This document shows positions 1-7,980 of a stretch of 64,000 nt of DNA, piece by piece. The translations under genes were made by a program, and so were the position numbers. The stretch spans positions 16,183 to 80,182 of the forward strand of contig CALUNU010000009.1 of assembly GCA_944322095.1 (NCBI GenBank). The letters are read 5' to 3'. The notes below the pieces were generated by a model, which was given only the letters and a program-made list of their open reading frames with translations, was not told where the DNA came from and searched no databases. The stretch is from an uncultured Alloprevotella sp. (lineage in GTDB: Bacteria; Bacteroidota; Bacteroidia; Bacteroidales; Bacteroidaceae). Each line of letters begins with the position of its first letter. Within the stretch, counting starts at the first letter, position 1.

Positions 1-373
1 CCTCGCCCTCCTTGCTGCATTGCTTGGTCAGAGCGCGGCGGCGCTCCTCGGTGAGGGGCGGGATGCCCAGGCGGATGATTTCGCCGTTGTTCTCGGGCAT
101 GATGCCCACCTCCGAGTCGATGATGGCCTTCTCGATGATTTTAAACATCGACTTGTCCCACGGTTTGATGGCGATGGTGCGGGCGTCGGGCGTGGTCACG
201 GCGGCCACGTTGTTGAGCGGCACCATCGAGCCGTACGAGTTGACGCGGATGTCGTCCAGAATGCGCACGTCGGCGCGGCCGGCACGGATGTGGGCCAGCG
301 TGTCTTCGAGATGGAGCACGCTCATCTCCATTTTTTCCTCACACTCTGCGAGGCATTGCTTTACGTCTAACAT
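1..373 (-). CDS. frr: Ribosome recycling factor, 5' part only
   Basis: Releases the 70S ribosome from mRNA after termination, together with EF-G. The 124 visible codons match the family's N-terminal two thirds: the three-helix-bundle start, the segment SMVPLNNVAAVTTPDARTI, then IKPWDKSMFKIIEKAI and IRLGIPPLTEERRR are characteristic. The gene runs off the left edge of the window; the family is usually about 185 residues, so roughly 60 residues are missing. The start ATG at 373 gives MLDVKQ and lies about 50 bases downstream of a good -7 box. Identification is secure; only the 3' end is unseen. Confidence 0.95.
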   Translation of the reverse strand, partial: MLDVKQCLAECEEKMEMSVLHLEDTLAHIRAGRADVRILDDIRVNSYGSMVPLNNVAAVTTPDARTIAIKPWDKSMFKIIEKAIIDSEVGIMPENNGEIIRLGIPPLTEERRRALTKQCSKEGE

Positions 374-421
374 GGGTTTGCTTGCGTTGATGATGAAACG
401 TTACCTGTTTGGTTTTGTGAA

Positions 422-429
422 CAAAGGTA
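422..429 (-). promoter_or_regulatory. Bacteroidota -7 box for frr
   Basis: The minus strand reads TACCTTTG, a full match to the Bacteroidota -7 consensus TAnnTTTG, about 50 bases upstream of the frr start. No clear TTTG -33 box is visible at the usual distance. Confidence 0.6.
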
Positions 430-567
430 CGCTTTTTTCCCGAAGCGGCCGTCCGCAGCATCAAAAAAGGCGCCGCCGCCCTGCCGCGGGCGAAATATCC
501 GCCGGGCGGGTGGGCAAAGAGGCCGTGCGCGGCGCGCGCGTTCTGCCGCATGGGATGTGCGCCACGT

Positions 568-761
568 AGAGACGCGCTTCATCGCGTCTCTCACCACCCG
601 GATGGCTTAGGAGGGGCGGCATTCCTGCCGCCCGAAAACGCTCGGGGCGCAGCCCCGCACCGACATTCCTTCCCACGCAGTGGACCATCCGGGTGGGTGG
701 GCGGCAGGAATGGCGCCCCTCCTTGGGCCGTGCGTCGGTGTGGGCGCCATTCCTGCCGCCC
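568..761. repeat. REP-like hairpin cluster (two hairpin types)
   Basis: Two kinds of short palindrome are mixed here. Type 1 is AGAGACGCG-6nt-CGCGTCTCT at 568-591. Type 2 is built on GGCGGCATTCCTGCCGCC: 613-633, then 700-717 and 742-761 in facing orientation with a small change in one arm (GGCGCC). Short GC-rich spacers link them, including self-complementary GGGGCGCAGCCCCG. The same two hairpins recur at 3004-3255. The reading frames across this area are by-products of the repeat. With the repeat at 778-1113 this fills the gene-free stretch 374-1132; no gene is seen there. Confidence 0.75.
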
Positions 762-777
762 CTCCTAAGGCCGTGTG

Positions 778-1113
778 CGCTATATGGCAAACAGTTAATG
801 CGGACGGCCACCGTTGTCCGCCTTTTAGCGTTGGAAAGGCGGCGCGACGGGGTCTTTTCGTCGATCCATCCCATGGATTTTGATTTCCATCCCATGGATC
901 GGCCGATCCATCCCATGGAAATTTCGTTCCATGGGCTGTTTTCAGCTGAAAAATCCCTTCGATTTGCGCCATATAGTGGCGAAAATGGCGTTTCGTGCGT
1001 GTTTTACAAAAGGATATCCCATGGATATTCCTCATTATCAAGGCGTTCTGATTTTCGCTTATTTGCGTGCGACTGACTTTGCGCTCGAAAATAATCGATT
1101 CTCCGTGTTAAAA
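778..1113 (+). repeat. CCATGG-rich intergenic repeat, copy A
   Basis: A roughly 335-base element whose near copy (copy B) lies inverted at about 30585-30928. Both start with GCGCTATATGGCAAAC, continue through a run of CCATGG palindromes set in ATCCCATGGA or TTCCATGGG, then GCCATATAGTGGCGAAAATGG, and end with CTCGAAAAT..TCGATTCTCCGTGTTAAAAAA. Differences are scattered substitutions without frame bias, so it does not look protein-coding. The right end lies 20 bases from the 3' end of the LRR gene. Function unknown. Confidence 0.8.
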
Positions 1114-1132
1114 AATGGCCGTCGGGGGCGGT

Positions 1133-2395
1133 TTAGCGGTTGGTGAGGCGGAACGTTTTCCAGAACGGGGCGCGGCTGTATGCCTTGGCGCTGCCGGGCG
1201 GCACGTGCAGGCGCGCTCGGAACACCGAGGGGTGGAACGCCTGCGGGTTCACCTGCGGCGGACTGGGTGCCAGTACGCCAAGCTCGGCAATGCGCGTGCA
1301 ATGGGCAAACGTGCCCGGCCCCACGCTCTCGATGCCGCGGCCCAGCGTCACCGACGTGAGGGCGTGGCAGCCGTAGAAGGCCTCGTCGGCGAGGCGAGCC
1401 ACACCGTCGGGCACGGCCACCCAGCGCAGCGAGCGGCAGCCGTAGAAGCAGGTGGGGCCGATGGCCGTGAGCGTCGGGGGCAGCGTGGCCCATTCCAGAC
1501 GGATGCACCCCTCGAACACGCTGCGGCCCAGCGTGGTAACGCCCGCCGGCAGCGCCATGCCCACCAGCGCCTCGCAGCCCGCAAAGGCCTCGTCGCCCAG
1601 GTGGGTGAGCCCCTCGGGCAGCTCCACCGCCCGCAGCCGTCCGCAGCCGGCAAAGGCGCCGCGGCCGATGCTTTCGAGCGCCGCGGGCAGCGTCACCCGT
1701 TCCAGCCGTCCGCAGCCCCAGAAGAGCCAGGGCTCCACGCTGCGCAGGCTGTCGGGCAGCTCCACCCGGCGCAGCGCCACGCAGCCCTCGAAGGCATACG
1801 TGCCCAAGTGGGTGAGCCCCTCGGGCAGGTCGATGCCTGTGAGCCCCGTGCAGCCGGCAAAGGCGTGGTCGCCCACGCTGTGCAGGCCCGGCGGAAAGGT
1901 GAGCTGCCGCAGGCCCGAGCAGGCATGAAAGGCGTAGCTGCCCACGCTGCGCAGCCCCGCCGGCAGCCGCAGCCGCCGCAGCGAGCTGCACCCGGCAAAG
2001 GCCGCCTCGCCCACCGACGCCACGCTGTCGGGCAGGGTGAGCACCGCCAGCATGCCGCACCCCTCGAACGCCCGGCGGCCGATGCGCCTGACCGTCGGCG
2101 GCAGCTGCACCTCGCGCAGCGAGCTGCAACGGCGAAAGGCGCTGTCGCCCACGGCCGTCACGCGGTGCCACGTGCCGCGGTCGTCCGCCACGCTGTCGGG
2201 CACCTCGACCACGTCCCACACGGTGTCGTCGTAGCGCGCCACCTCGCAACGGCCCGCGCCGTCGCCCGTGGTGCGGTACACGATGCCGCCGGCCTCGAAC
2301 TCGTGGCCCGAAGCTGCCGACAGCATGGTGCACAGCAGCACGACCAGCAGCCGTGCCCTGCGCCATGCCTCCGTTGCGCCCAGTCTGTGCTTCAT
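1133..2395 (-). CDS. BspA-like leucine-rich repeat protein, secreted
   Basis: Exported surface or periplasmic protein made of about 13 LRR_5 (BspA/Treponema pallidum type) repeats of 23 residues, pattern LPxxLxxIGxxAFxGCxxL, each marked by a conserved 'AFxGC'-like turn (SAFRRC, RAFEGC, AAFAGC and so on). The N-terminus is a signal peptide (LLVVLLCTMLSAASG), followed by a short beta-rich segment (YRTTGDGAGRCEVARY). The C-terminus has the usual cap VPPGSAKAYSRAPFWKTF. The ATG at 2395 is chosen because it puts a short positive stretch before the hydrophobic core; an ATG at 2422 would add nine residues. BspA-type LRR proteins of oral and gut Bacteroidota bind host matrix proteins or other bacteria; that role is inference here. 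The gene stands alone. Confidence 0.85.
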   Translation of the reverse strand: MKHRLGATEAWRRARLLVVLLCTMLSAASGHEFEAGGIVYRTTGDGAGRCEVARYDDTVWDVVEVPDSVADDRGTWHRVTAVGDSAFRRCSSLREVQLPPTVRRIGRRAFEGCGMLAVLTLPDSVASVGEAAFAGCSSLRRLRLPAGLRSVGSYAFHACSGLRQLTFPPGLHSVGDHAFAGCTGLTGIDLPEGLTHLGTYAFEGCVALRRVELPDSLRSVEPWLFWGCGRLERVTLPAALESIGRGAFAGCGRLRAVELPEGLTHLGDEAFAGCEALVGMALPAGVTTLGRSVFEGCIRLEWATLPPTLTAIGPTCFYGCRSLRWVAVPDGVARLADEAFYGCHALTSVTLGRGIESVGPGTFAHCTRIAELGVLAPSPPQVNPQAFHPSVFRARLHVPPGSAKAYSRAPFWKTFRLTNR

Positions 2396-2460
2396 TGTTT
2401 TCGTGAACTTGCGGCGGCGCAATGGCCGGGCCGCAGGTTGCCGTTACGGGAATTCATGTA

Positions 2461-2494
2461 CAAAGTTAGAACGCGCGGCGCGTATATCCTCAAA
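2461..2494 (-). promoter_or_regulatory. Promoter of the LRR gene
   Basis: On the minus strand a -7 box TAACTTTG (2461-2468) is preceded by TTTG (2491-2494) with a 22-base spacer, close to Bacteroidota promoter geometry. The leader to the ATG at 2395 would be about 60 bases. Confidence 0.55.
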
Positions 2495-2626
2495 AAGCGC
2501 CAAAAAAACGGTTTCCGGGCGGCCATAAATTTAAATTTGTGGAAAGTTCCGCCTCACCGCCCCCTCCTCCCCGCTGCGCGCCCGCCGCACGGAGCGGGCC
2601 GTTCCCGCCGTTCGCGCGCGCATACA

Positions 2627-2642
2627 TATATATAAGGTGTGG
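2627..2642 (+). repeat. AT-run plus GGTGTGG motif, copy 1
   Basis: Reads TATATATAAGGTGTGG. Similar motifs occur at 17413-17433 and, on the minus strand, 27818-27838, each followed by GC-rich sequence. It lies in the 350-base gap between the divergent LRR and araC 5' genes, which otherwise holds only their promoters. Confidence 0.4.
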
Positions 2643-2742
2643 AGGGGCCGTGCAGGGCGTTCGACAGTCCAAGTTCTTAAAAAACAGACGGATGCGCGGC
2701 AAAAAGATGCAGAAAAATTAGGATATTTTGTTGCCCGGGGCG

Positions 2743-2750
2743 TAACTTTG
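2743..2750 (+). promoter_or_regulatory. Fixed promoter in front of the split araC gene
   Basis: TAACTTTG matches TAnnTTTG exactly and sits 23 bases before the ATG at 2774. There is no good -33 TTTG (TTAG near 2718). The box lies outside the inverted repeats, so it stays in place whichever way the 2875-7738 segment points. Confidence 0.6.
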
Positions 2751-2773
2751 CACGCACATTGGAACAAAAACGA

Positions 2774-2905
2774 ATGAGACGACAGGATATCGAGCTCTTT
2801 AATAAGCTGTTCGCGGCGTTGGAAGACGACCAAATCTTCCTCGACGCGCACATGTCGTTGTCGAAGATGAGTGTAATAGTCGGGACGGCTATTTCACCCC
2901 GCCCT
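2774..2905 (+). pseudogene. AraC-family regulator, 5' part, cut at an inverted repeat
   Basis: Encodes 43 residues. The first 38 (MRRQDIELFNKLFAALEDDQ..., then FLDAHMSLSKMSVIVGT) match the segment that precedes and begins the first helix-turn-helix of small Bacteroidota AraC regulators. After GT the frame enters AISPRP and stops. The break falls exactly at the end of a 13-bp sequence (2875-2887) found inverted at 7726-7738, where the missing DNA-binding part begins in the same frame. As it stands the product would lack both helix-turn-helix motifs and be non-functional. I read it as the OFF state of an invertible gene; a fixed disruption is the alternative. Confidence 0.8.
2875..2887 (+). repeat. 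Left inverted repeat of the invertible segment
   Basis: AATAGTCGGGACG, perfect 13-bp match in inverted orientation to 7726-7738. It encodes the codons for IVGT inside the araC helix-turn-helix region, so recombination here is in frame. Confidence 0.8.
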
Positions 2906-2926
2906 TGAGCCGCGTCAAGATACAGC

Positions 2927-2954
2927 GCAGGCACGCCCCCACGGGCGTGCCTGC
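2927..2954. terminator. Strong hairpin just inside the left repeat
   Basis: GCAGGCACGCCC (2927-2938) pairs perfectly with GGGCGTGCCTGC (2943-2954) across a 4-base loop. There is no U-tract. In the present orientation it would sit 3' of the truncated araC transcript; after inversion it would lie downstream of the lipoprotein genes. Confidence 0.4.
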
Positions 2955-3003
2955 GTGCATTATGGGCGGATGCGACCGTCGCAAGGGAAGCGGGCTTAGG
3001 AGA

Positions 3004-3255
3004 GGCGGCATTCCTGCCGCCTCAAACGGCCTGACAGCCCGCCGCATGGGATATTGCCTGCGTAGAGACGCGATTCATCGCGTCTCACCCGCTCGGGGCA
3101 AAGTCCCGCCGCGACATTCCTTTCCCCTTGCTGGGCCGTGCGGCTTAGGAGGGGCGGCATTCCTGCCGCCCACAGCTCGGGGCAAAGCCCCGCCTCGACA
3201 TCCCTTTTCCGCGCTGGCCATCCGGGCGGTGAGAGACGCGATGAATCGCGTCTCT
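3004..3255. repeat. REP-like hairpin cluster, second locus
   Basis: Repeats the two hairpin types seen at 568-761: GGCGGCATTCCTGCCGCC at 3004-3021 and 3152-3171, and the GAGACGCG..CGCGTCTC palindrome at 3064-3086 and 3232-3255. The linking sequences (CGGGGCAAAGCCCCG) are also shared. It fills most of the gene-free stretch 2906-3338; no gene is visible there. Confidence 0.75.
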
Positions 3256-3338
3256 ACGTGGCGGACTTTCCTTGCGGGCGGGGTGTACGATGCCTCCCTG
3301 TGCCAGTCAGCCCCCTGCCCGCGCCCCCGCCCGTAGCC

Positions 3339-3944
3339 TCAGGGCGCGGTGATGAGGCCCGAGTGGCGGTGGCACGTGTAGGCGTGGCCGCGCAGGGTGA
3401 GCGTGAGCGTCGTGTCGTTGAGCACGCGCAGCTCCGACGTGTCGGTCTGCTCCTGCAAGTGGCTGCCGTCGGCGGGCAGGTAGGTGATGAGCAGTTGTCC
3501 GTTCTTCATGCGCCAGGAGCGCAGGCCCACGTTGGCCGTGCCCACGTTTTCGGCCGCACCGTCGGACAGCAGGCGCATGCCGTTGCCGTCCTGCCCGTCG
3601 AAGAGCCAGAAGCCGGCCAGGCTCGTCACGTTGACAACGGAGCGCAGGTCCTTGTGCCCTGCGGCTTCGACGAGGGCCAGCGTGTCGCCCGCGGTGAGGG
3701 GGCCGTGCAGGGCCTTGTCGCGGCGGGCGGCGGCGTAGGTGTAGGTGTGCTCGGTGCTGTCGGAGAGCAGGCGCACGTGCAGCGTCGAGTCGGTGCGGTC
3801 GAGGAGCACGACGCGCAGCGTCGAATCGGGCACTTCGGGGGCCTTCTCCTTCGCCTCCTGCCTGTTGCCGCAGGAGGCCGTGGCAAGCAGCAGGCAGCCC
3901 AGCGAGGCTGCGAGCGTTGCAAATGTTGATTTCTTCGTCTTCAT
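3339..3944 (-). CDS. Lipocalin-like lipoprotein
   Basis: A 201-residue predicted lipoprotein: signal peptide with lipobox ending LATASC (Cys25), then GN. The C-terminal part (from about residue 105, LAGFWLFDGQDGNGMRLLSDG through RSWRMKNGQLLITY to TLTLTLRGHAYTC) looks like the lipocalin-like domains common in Bacteroidota lipoproteins, where a G-x-W motif opens a small beta-barrel. Ligand unknown. It lies 113 bases downstream of the large lipoprotein gene on the same strand, inside the putative invertible segment, and may be co-transcribed with it. The family assignment is by motif impression only. Confidence 0.7.
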   Translation of the reverse strand: MKTKKSTFATLAASLGCLLLATASCGNRQEAKEKAPEVPDSTLRVVLLDRTDSTLHVRLLSDSTEHTYTYAAARRDKALHGPLTAGDTLALVEAAGHKDLRSVVNVTSLAGFWLFDGQDGNGMRLLSDGAAENVGTANVGLRSWRMKNGQLLITYLPADGSHLQEQTDTSELRVLNDTTLTLTLRGHAYTCHRHSGLITAP

Positions 3945-4057
3945 TGTTTGAAAATGGTGGTTGGATAAGTAGAAAGGAGGAAGGGGACGCCCCCTCCCTC
4001 CTTTCTTCTCAGAGTATGTTTGGCAGCCGGCGCGAGGCCTGCGCTGCTGTTGCTTGT

Positions 4058-7000
4058 TTACTTGCGGTTAGCGCCCTGGCCAGCGTTCGGGTCAACGTTC
4101 ACCTTGAATGTGTAGGTGCGTTCGTTCTTGAACTGATCAGCAACCGTCATACGGAACGTCACGCCCTGGGCCGAGATGGCACCCGTGCCGCCACCGGTCT
4201 GTTCTGTGGTCTCGATGACGATGCCTTCGTCTGTAACGCTAATGGTCTTGAACAAGCTCTTGAACTGATCATCGACGAGTTCTACCCTTACATCCGTGAT
4301 GCGTCCGTCTCTATTCGCACCGAAATACGTCACGTCGTCCACTGCCGATGTGCTGGGATCGTCTGCTGTGATGTCGGCATCAGTGATTACCTTCGTATCC
4401 TCGGGATAACCTACTGCATAAGCCGATTGGCTGAACTTAATGTCGGTGTACATGATAGGCGACTTGTAGCGCAGGATGAATTCCTGAGGCTGGTCCCAAA
4501 GCGAAGGTACATCGAAGTAGTTGACAGCTACGCGCATCGTGTAGGGATGCTCGCTTCCGTACTTAACGGCAGCCACAGGCACTATGAACGTGTAGTCGGC
4601 AGCACTGCCTTCCCAACGGAACGGCACTGTGGTTTCGGGCTTGTATGCAACATAAGCGCCTCCATCTTTGTAATATGCATCCTTGTTGCCCAAGTCGAAC
4701 ATCAATGCACAACCCTCATCGTCGTAGTAATCCATGTTAAAGCCCGTGATGATGTTGTACTGCGTGCTGGTAGCTACTTTACCATCGGCGCCATTAGGAG
4801 ACTCTGCCCATGCAGTGTACGTATAATCGGTCGAGAGCGTCTTCAAATCGTGGTTGAACGGAGCAAAGTATGCCGGGTTCGGTATGATCTGCACGCACTT
4901 AGCCGTCGGATAGAGCATGGTGAACTTCACGGGGAGCACGCTCACTACGTTTCCGTTCTGGTCGTAGAACGTAATGGTGACGGTGTATTCCTTGTTCACT
5001 TCGAGGTCGGCGGGATCATACACGATGGCCAGGTTCTTCACCTTCTTCAAGTTGGCCTCCGACGTGCTGGCGAGAGAGCCCGACTTGCTGTCGTTCATGT
5101 TAACCTTGTAGATGGTCTGCTGGCTCTGGTCGCCGAAGATGACGCTCTGCAAGGCCACTTCGCTCTCAACGCTGATGCTGCCCGTGTACTTGGCCCAGTC
5201 GGCGTTGTTGGCGCCCATGCAGTTGGTAGCCATGAACGTTTCGCTCGGGCACCATGCGGTCTGGGCGGCGCGGCTCGTCGGCGTGTGGCTGAAGGCGATG
5301 CCCGTCTCGGTGAAGAGCGGCTTCGTGAAGATAACATCCAGGTCGTCCGAAACAATCGTACCATCCCAGTTCTGCACGTAGTAGCGCAGCGTGAAGGTGT
5401 AGCCGTTATACTGGTCGGGCACGGTGATGCTGATCTGGTCGAAGCCGTTGGCTTCCTTCGTCACGTCCTGCGGGTTGCCGGCAGGTTCGGTGAAGACCTT
5501 CTGCAAAGCGTCCTTGTTGGCGTTGTGAACGGCAGATATAATCTGGTTGAGCGATGCTCCGGTGACAGCCGTGCCGCGCTGGTTCTTAACGCCCACAACC
5601 TCTACGTACTTGCGGAAAGGCTTGCTCACGCCGTCGCCCTTTTCGTTGGCGTCGGTCTGCGGGTTGAGCGTGAAGTTACCCATGAGGGGCTGACCCTGCT
5701 CAACGACGTAGCGCGAGGTGCCTTCGGCGGGCGAGTCGGGCACGATGTCGTTGGCCTCAACGGCCGTGATGGTCGGCGTGTACTGCTTGCCAGCCTTCAC
5801 CATCTCAATGTTGAGGGCATACTTCGAGTAGACCTTGCGCACGATGGCCTCGGCTTCGCCCGTCTCCTCGTTCTTGCGCGTACCGAGGTTGAACGAAGTG
5901 TAGAGGGCATACGAGTTTTCGAAGGCAGCAGGCTCCTCGGTGCGGTCGGTAGCCGTGTTGGTCAGGCGGATGGCGTACAGACCGTTTTCAGCCTTGTCCT
6001 CGGCGGTGCCGGCGGCACGCGTGGTGATGAGGTGGTCCTTGGCAGGCATGGCCTCGCCCACTTCGATGCTGGCAGGAGCGTTGCCCAAGCTGTTTTCGAG
6101 CTGCAAGTCAACCTTGCCCGTGAAGTCGACGCGCGTGGGGTTCACGGTGGCGTAGATCAAACCGCCGTTGCCCTCGACGTTCCAGTGGCCTGCAACGAGC
6201 GTAGCCTCGTTGGCAGCGTTCACGTAGGGGAAGTGAACGATGGTGCGGTTGTTCGTGCGGTCGTACGTGATGTAGCGGCTGTCGTCGCCCGTGAAACCAC
6301 CGATGTACTCGCTTGCCACCTTGGCATATACGAACTGCAGCTGGTTGTCTTGCAGGATGATGCCCGTAACGAGGTTGTTCAAGTCGGCGCTCATGGCGTT
6401 CACAAGACCCGTAGCGTCGTTCACCTTGCCTTCGAGCGTGCTGACCTTGCCTTCAAGGTCCGTTACCCTCGAGCTTACACCGTCGATAGCCGACTGCAAT
6501 TTGTCGTCGGCAGCCTCATAGGCCGAGGTGAGCTGCGTAATGGCGGCGTTGACGGCGTTGGTCACGTCCTCGTTCGAAGCCAGGTTCTCAGTGGCGGCAG
6601 CAATCTTCTGGTCCATGATGCCCTGCAACTCCGTTTTGAGCGCTTCGATGTCGGGGAGCTGAGCTTCCAGCTCTTTGCGCAGCTGCTCGAGGTCTTCTTT
6701 CGTTGCCATGCCGGCCAGGTCGTCCTTGCTCACGGCGTTGTTCTCCAAGTCGTTGATGGCTTGGTCGATGGCAGCCAGCTGGGCCAGGATGCCCGTCTCT
6801 TGGTTGTTGATAGCGTCCTGCACGTCGCTCAGGTCGCCCGAGAGCACGTCGAGCTGGTCTTGCAGCGAGTTCTGGATGCTTTCCAGGTTGTCGGCCACGT
6901 TGTTCACCTCAGCCTGCACGGCCAGGGCGTAAGCACGCGAGGCAGCGCTCTGAGCACGGTCGATGCCCTCTTGCAGCGTGGCGTCGGCGCGCAGGTACGA

Positions 7001-7363
7001 TTGCAGCGACTTGTCGGCATCCAGCTGGGCCTGAGCGGCGTCGCGGGCCGTCGTGAGCGCCGAGATGGCCTCGTCCACCAAAGCCTGGGCGGCTGCGATG
7101 CGCTGACGGGCAGCTTCGTCGGTCGAGGCTGCCAGCGCGTCGGCAAGCTGGTCCTTCACTTGTTCCAGAGATTCGATCTCTGCGTCTACGTTTCGGAGCT
7201 TCAGGTCGACAAGCTCCGACAGGTTGCTCGCATCTGCGTTCTGATTGATCTGATCTTGCAGGCTTGCAATGTCATCGTCGTAGTCAGAGCAGGAAACGAA
7301 CGTGCTGGCCGGTGCGAGCAAGAACGCACCGAAAACCAACGCATTGATAAATTTTCTTTTCAT
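4058..7363 (-). CDS. Large surface lipoprotein with N-terminal coiled coil
   Basis: 1101 residues. Signal peptide with lipobox TFVSC (Cys25) followed by SDYDDDI, a typical start of Bacteroidota surface lipoproteins. Residues about 27-340 form a long heptad-rich coiled coil (repeated SLQDQINQ, NLESIQNSLQDQL, VSSRVTDLEGKVSTLEGKV), as in DUF4988-type proteins; the rest is a series of beta-rich domains with no catalytic motif that I recognise. The start follows the araC 3' part by only 38 bases on the same strand, so the two probably belong to one transcript in the restored orientation. Codon use is less extreme in GC than flanking genes. Likely an exposed adhesin or S-layer-like antigen; function unknown. 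Confidence 0.8.
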   Translation of the reverse strand: MKRKFINALVFGAFLLAPASTFVSCSDYDDDIASLQDQINQNADASNLSELVDLKLRNVDAEIESLEQVKDQLADALAASTDEAARQRIAAAQALVDEAISALTTARDAAQAQLDADKSLQSYLRADATLQEGIDRAQSAASRAYALAVQAEVNNVADNLESIQNSLQDQLDVLSGDLSDVQDAINNQETGILAQLAAIDQAINDLENNAVSKDDLAGMATKEDLEQLRKELEAQLPDIEALKTELQGIMDQKIAAATENLASNEDVTNAVNAAITQLTSAYEAADDKLQSAIDGVSSRVTDLEGKVSTLEGKVNDATGLVNAMSADLNNLVTGIILQDNQLQFVYAKVASEYIGGFTGDDSRYITYDRTNNRTIVHFPYVNAANEATLVAGHWNVEGNGGLIYATVNPTRVDFTGKVDLQLENSLGNAPASIEVGEAMPAKDHLITTRAAGTAEDKAENGLYAIRLTNTATDRTEEPAAFENSYALYTSFNLGTRKNEETGEAEAIVRKVYSKYALNIEMVKAGKQYTPTITAVEANDIVPDSPAEGTSRYVVEQGQPLMGNFTLNPQTDANEKGDGVSKPFRKYVEVVGVKNQRGTAVTGASLNQIISAVHNANKDALQKVFTEPAGNPQDVTKEANGFDQISITVPDQYNGYTFTLRYYVQNWDGTIVSDDLDVIFTKPLFTETGIAFSHTPTSRAAQTAWCPSETFMATNCMGANNADWAKYTGSISVESEVALQSVIFGDQSQQTIYKVNMNDSKSGSLASTSEANLKKVKNLAIVYDPADLEVNKEYTVTITFYDQNGNVVSVLPVKFTMLYPTAKCVQIIPNPAYFAPFNHDLKTLSTDYTYTAWAESPNGADGKVATSTQYNIITGFNMDYYDDEGCALMFDLGNKDAYYKDGGAYVAYKPETTVPFRWEGSAADYTFIVPVAAVKYGSEHPYTMRVAVNYFDVPSLWDQPQEFILRYKSPIMYTDIKFSQSAYAVGYPEDTKVITDADITADDPSTSAVDDVTYFGANRDGRITDVRVELVDDQFKSLFKTISVTDEGIVIETTEQTGGGTGAISAQGVTFRMTVADQFKNERTYTFKVNVDPNAGQGANRK

Positions 7364-7401
7364 AACTAGTTAAACGAAAATTAAAAATTGATTGGTCATT
7401 C

Positions 7402-7738
7402 TTATTCCACGGCCGCGTAAGCCGAGGAGAGCGAAGAGAGAATTGCGTTTTTAGACTTGACGGGACAATACTGCGCGGCGGTCTTGTGCGAGCTTTCGGC
7501 GTCGACGACAAACTGCAACGGGGGCACGCCCATAATCTTCGTGAACGAAGCGTAGAACGTGCTCTTCGAGAGGAAGCCGCAGCGCAGGTAGATGTTTTTG
7601 ATGTTGGCCTTCTGCTTTTCCTCCAAGAGCAAGTTGACAGCATAGGCCACGCGGTAACGGTTGATGACCGACCGGAAGTTGTCGCCAAAGTAGTCGTTGA
7701 TGGCGTATGAGAGATAGGTAGTATTCGTCCCGACTATT
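7402..7738 (-). pseudogene. AraC-family regulator, 3' part (DNA-binding domain)
   Basis: From IVGT at the repeat the frame gives NTTYLSYAINDYFG, then FRSVINRYRVAYAVNLL, and the second helix-turn-helix with YLRCGFLSKSTFYASFTKI followed by GVPPLQF: the whole double helix-turn-helix AraC domain, ending at a TAA at 7402. Upstream of 7738 the open frame continues over the queA promoter region with no AraC similarity and no good start, so this part has no proper N-terminus here. The missing 38 codons are at 2774-2887 on the other strand. The next gene downstream is the large lipoprotein, probably its target or co-transcribed partner. Confidence 0.85.
7726..7738 (-). repeat. Right inverted repeat of the invertible segment
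   Basis: Minus-strand AATAGTCGGGACG, identical to plus-strand 2875-2887. The flanks differ on both sides (AAAAT before and AATACT after, against TGTAAT and GCTATT), so the identity is limited to 13 bases, a plausible size for an invertase core site. Confidence 0.8.
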
Positions 7739-7980
7739 TTCCCCTTTGTGCCCTTGCCTGTTTTAACCGATTCATTCTTAGGGCGGAATGTGGCCATTTT
7801 GTCACAAGCGGATGCGGGCGGGAAATGGCGCGTGCCGAGCGGGAGACGCAAAATAGTCTGATTGCGTGCGAAAATTGGCGTTTTCATGGCTGCAAACGGC
7901 TGTTGAACAGAGGCTTGCAGGCGGTGGGGAAAAGTGACGATTTCGTGCCACGCGTTTTTCGCCGTATCCTCTGTTTGTGC

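Larger units (their letters stand above)
2875..7738. other. Putative invertible DNA segment (4.86 kb)
   Basis: The segment is bounded by 13-bp inverted repeats and holds, on the minus strand, the araC 3' part (7402-7725), a 1101-residue surface lipoprotein and a lipocalin-like lipoprotein. Inverting it joins codon 38 of the left fragment to the NTTYLS codon of the right fragment with the frame kept, giving a 145-residue AraC-type regulator. The three genes would then follow the fixed promoter at 2743 in the same direction. I see no matching minus-strand promoter just outside the right repeat (7739-8000). No recombinase gene is in the window, so the enzyme would act in trans. Confidence 0.7.

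Noticed and set aside
2905..3336. Open frames across the hairpin repeats, also at 374-1058
   Set aside because: They follow the REP-like repeats and contain the repeated hairpin translations; no start signal or family match.
3917..7369. A 1150-codon open frame on the plus strand opposite the large lipoprotein
   Set aside because: It mirrors the real gene; the lipoprotein has a signal peptide, lipobox and coherent coiled coil, while the opposite frame has none of these. Codon bias explains the lack of stops.
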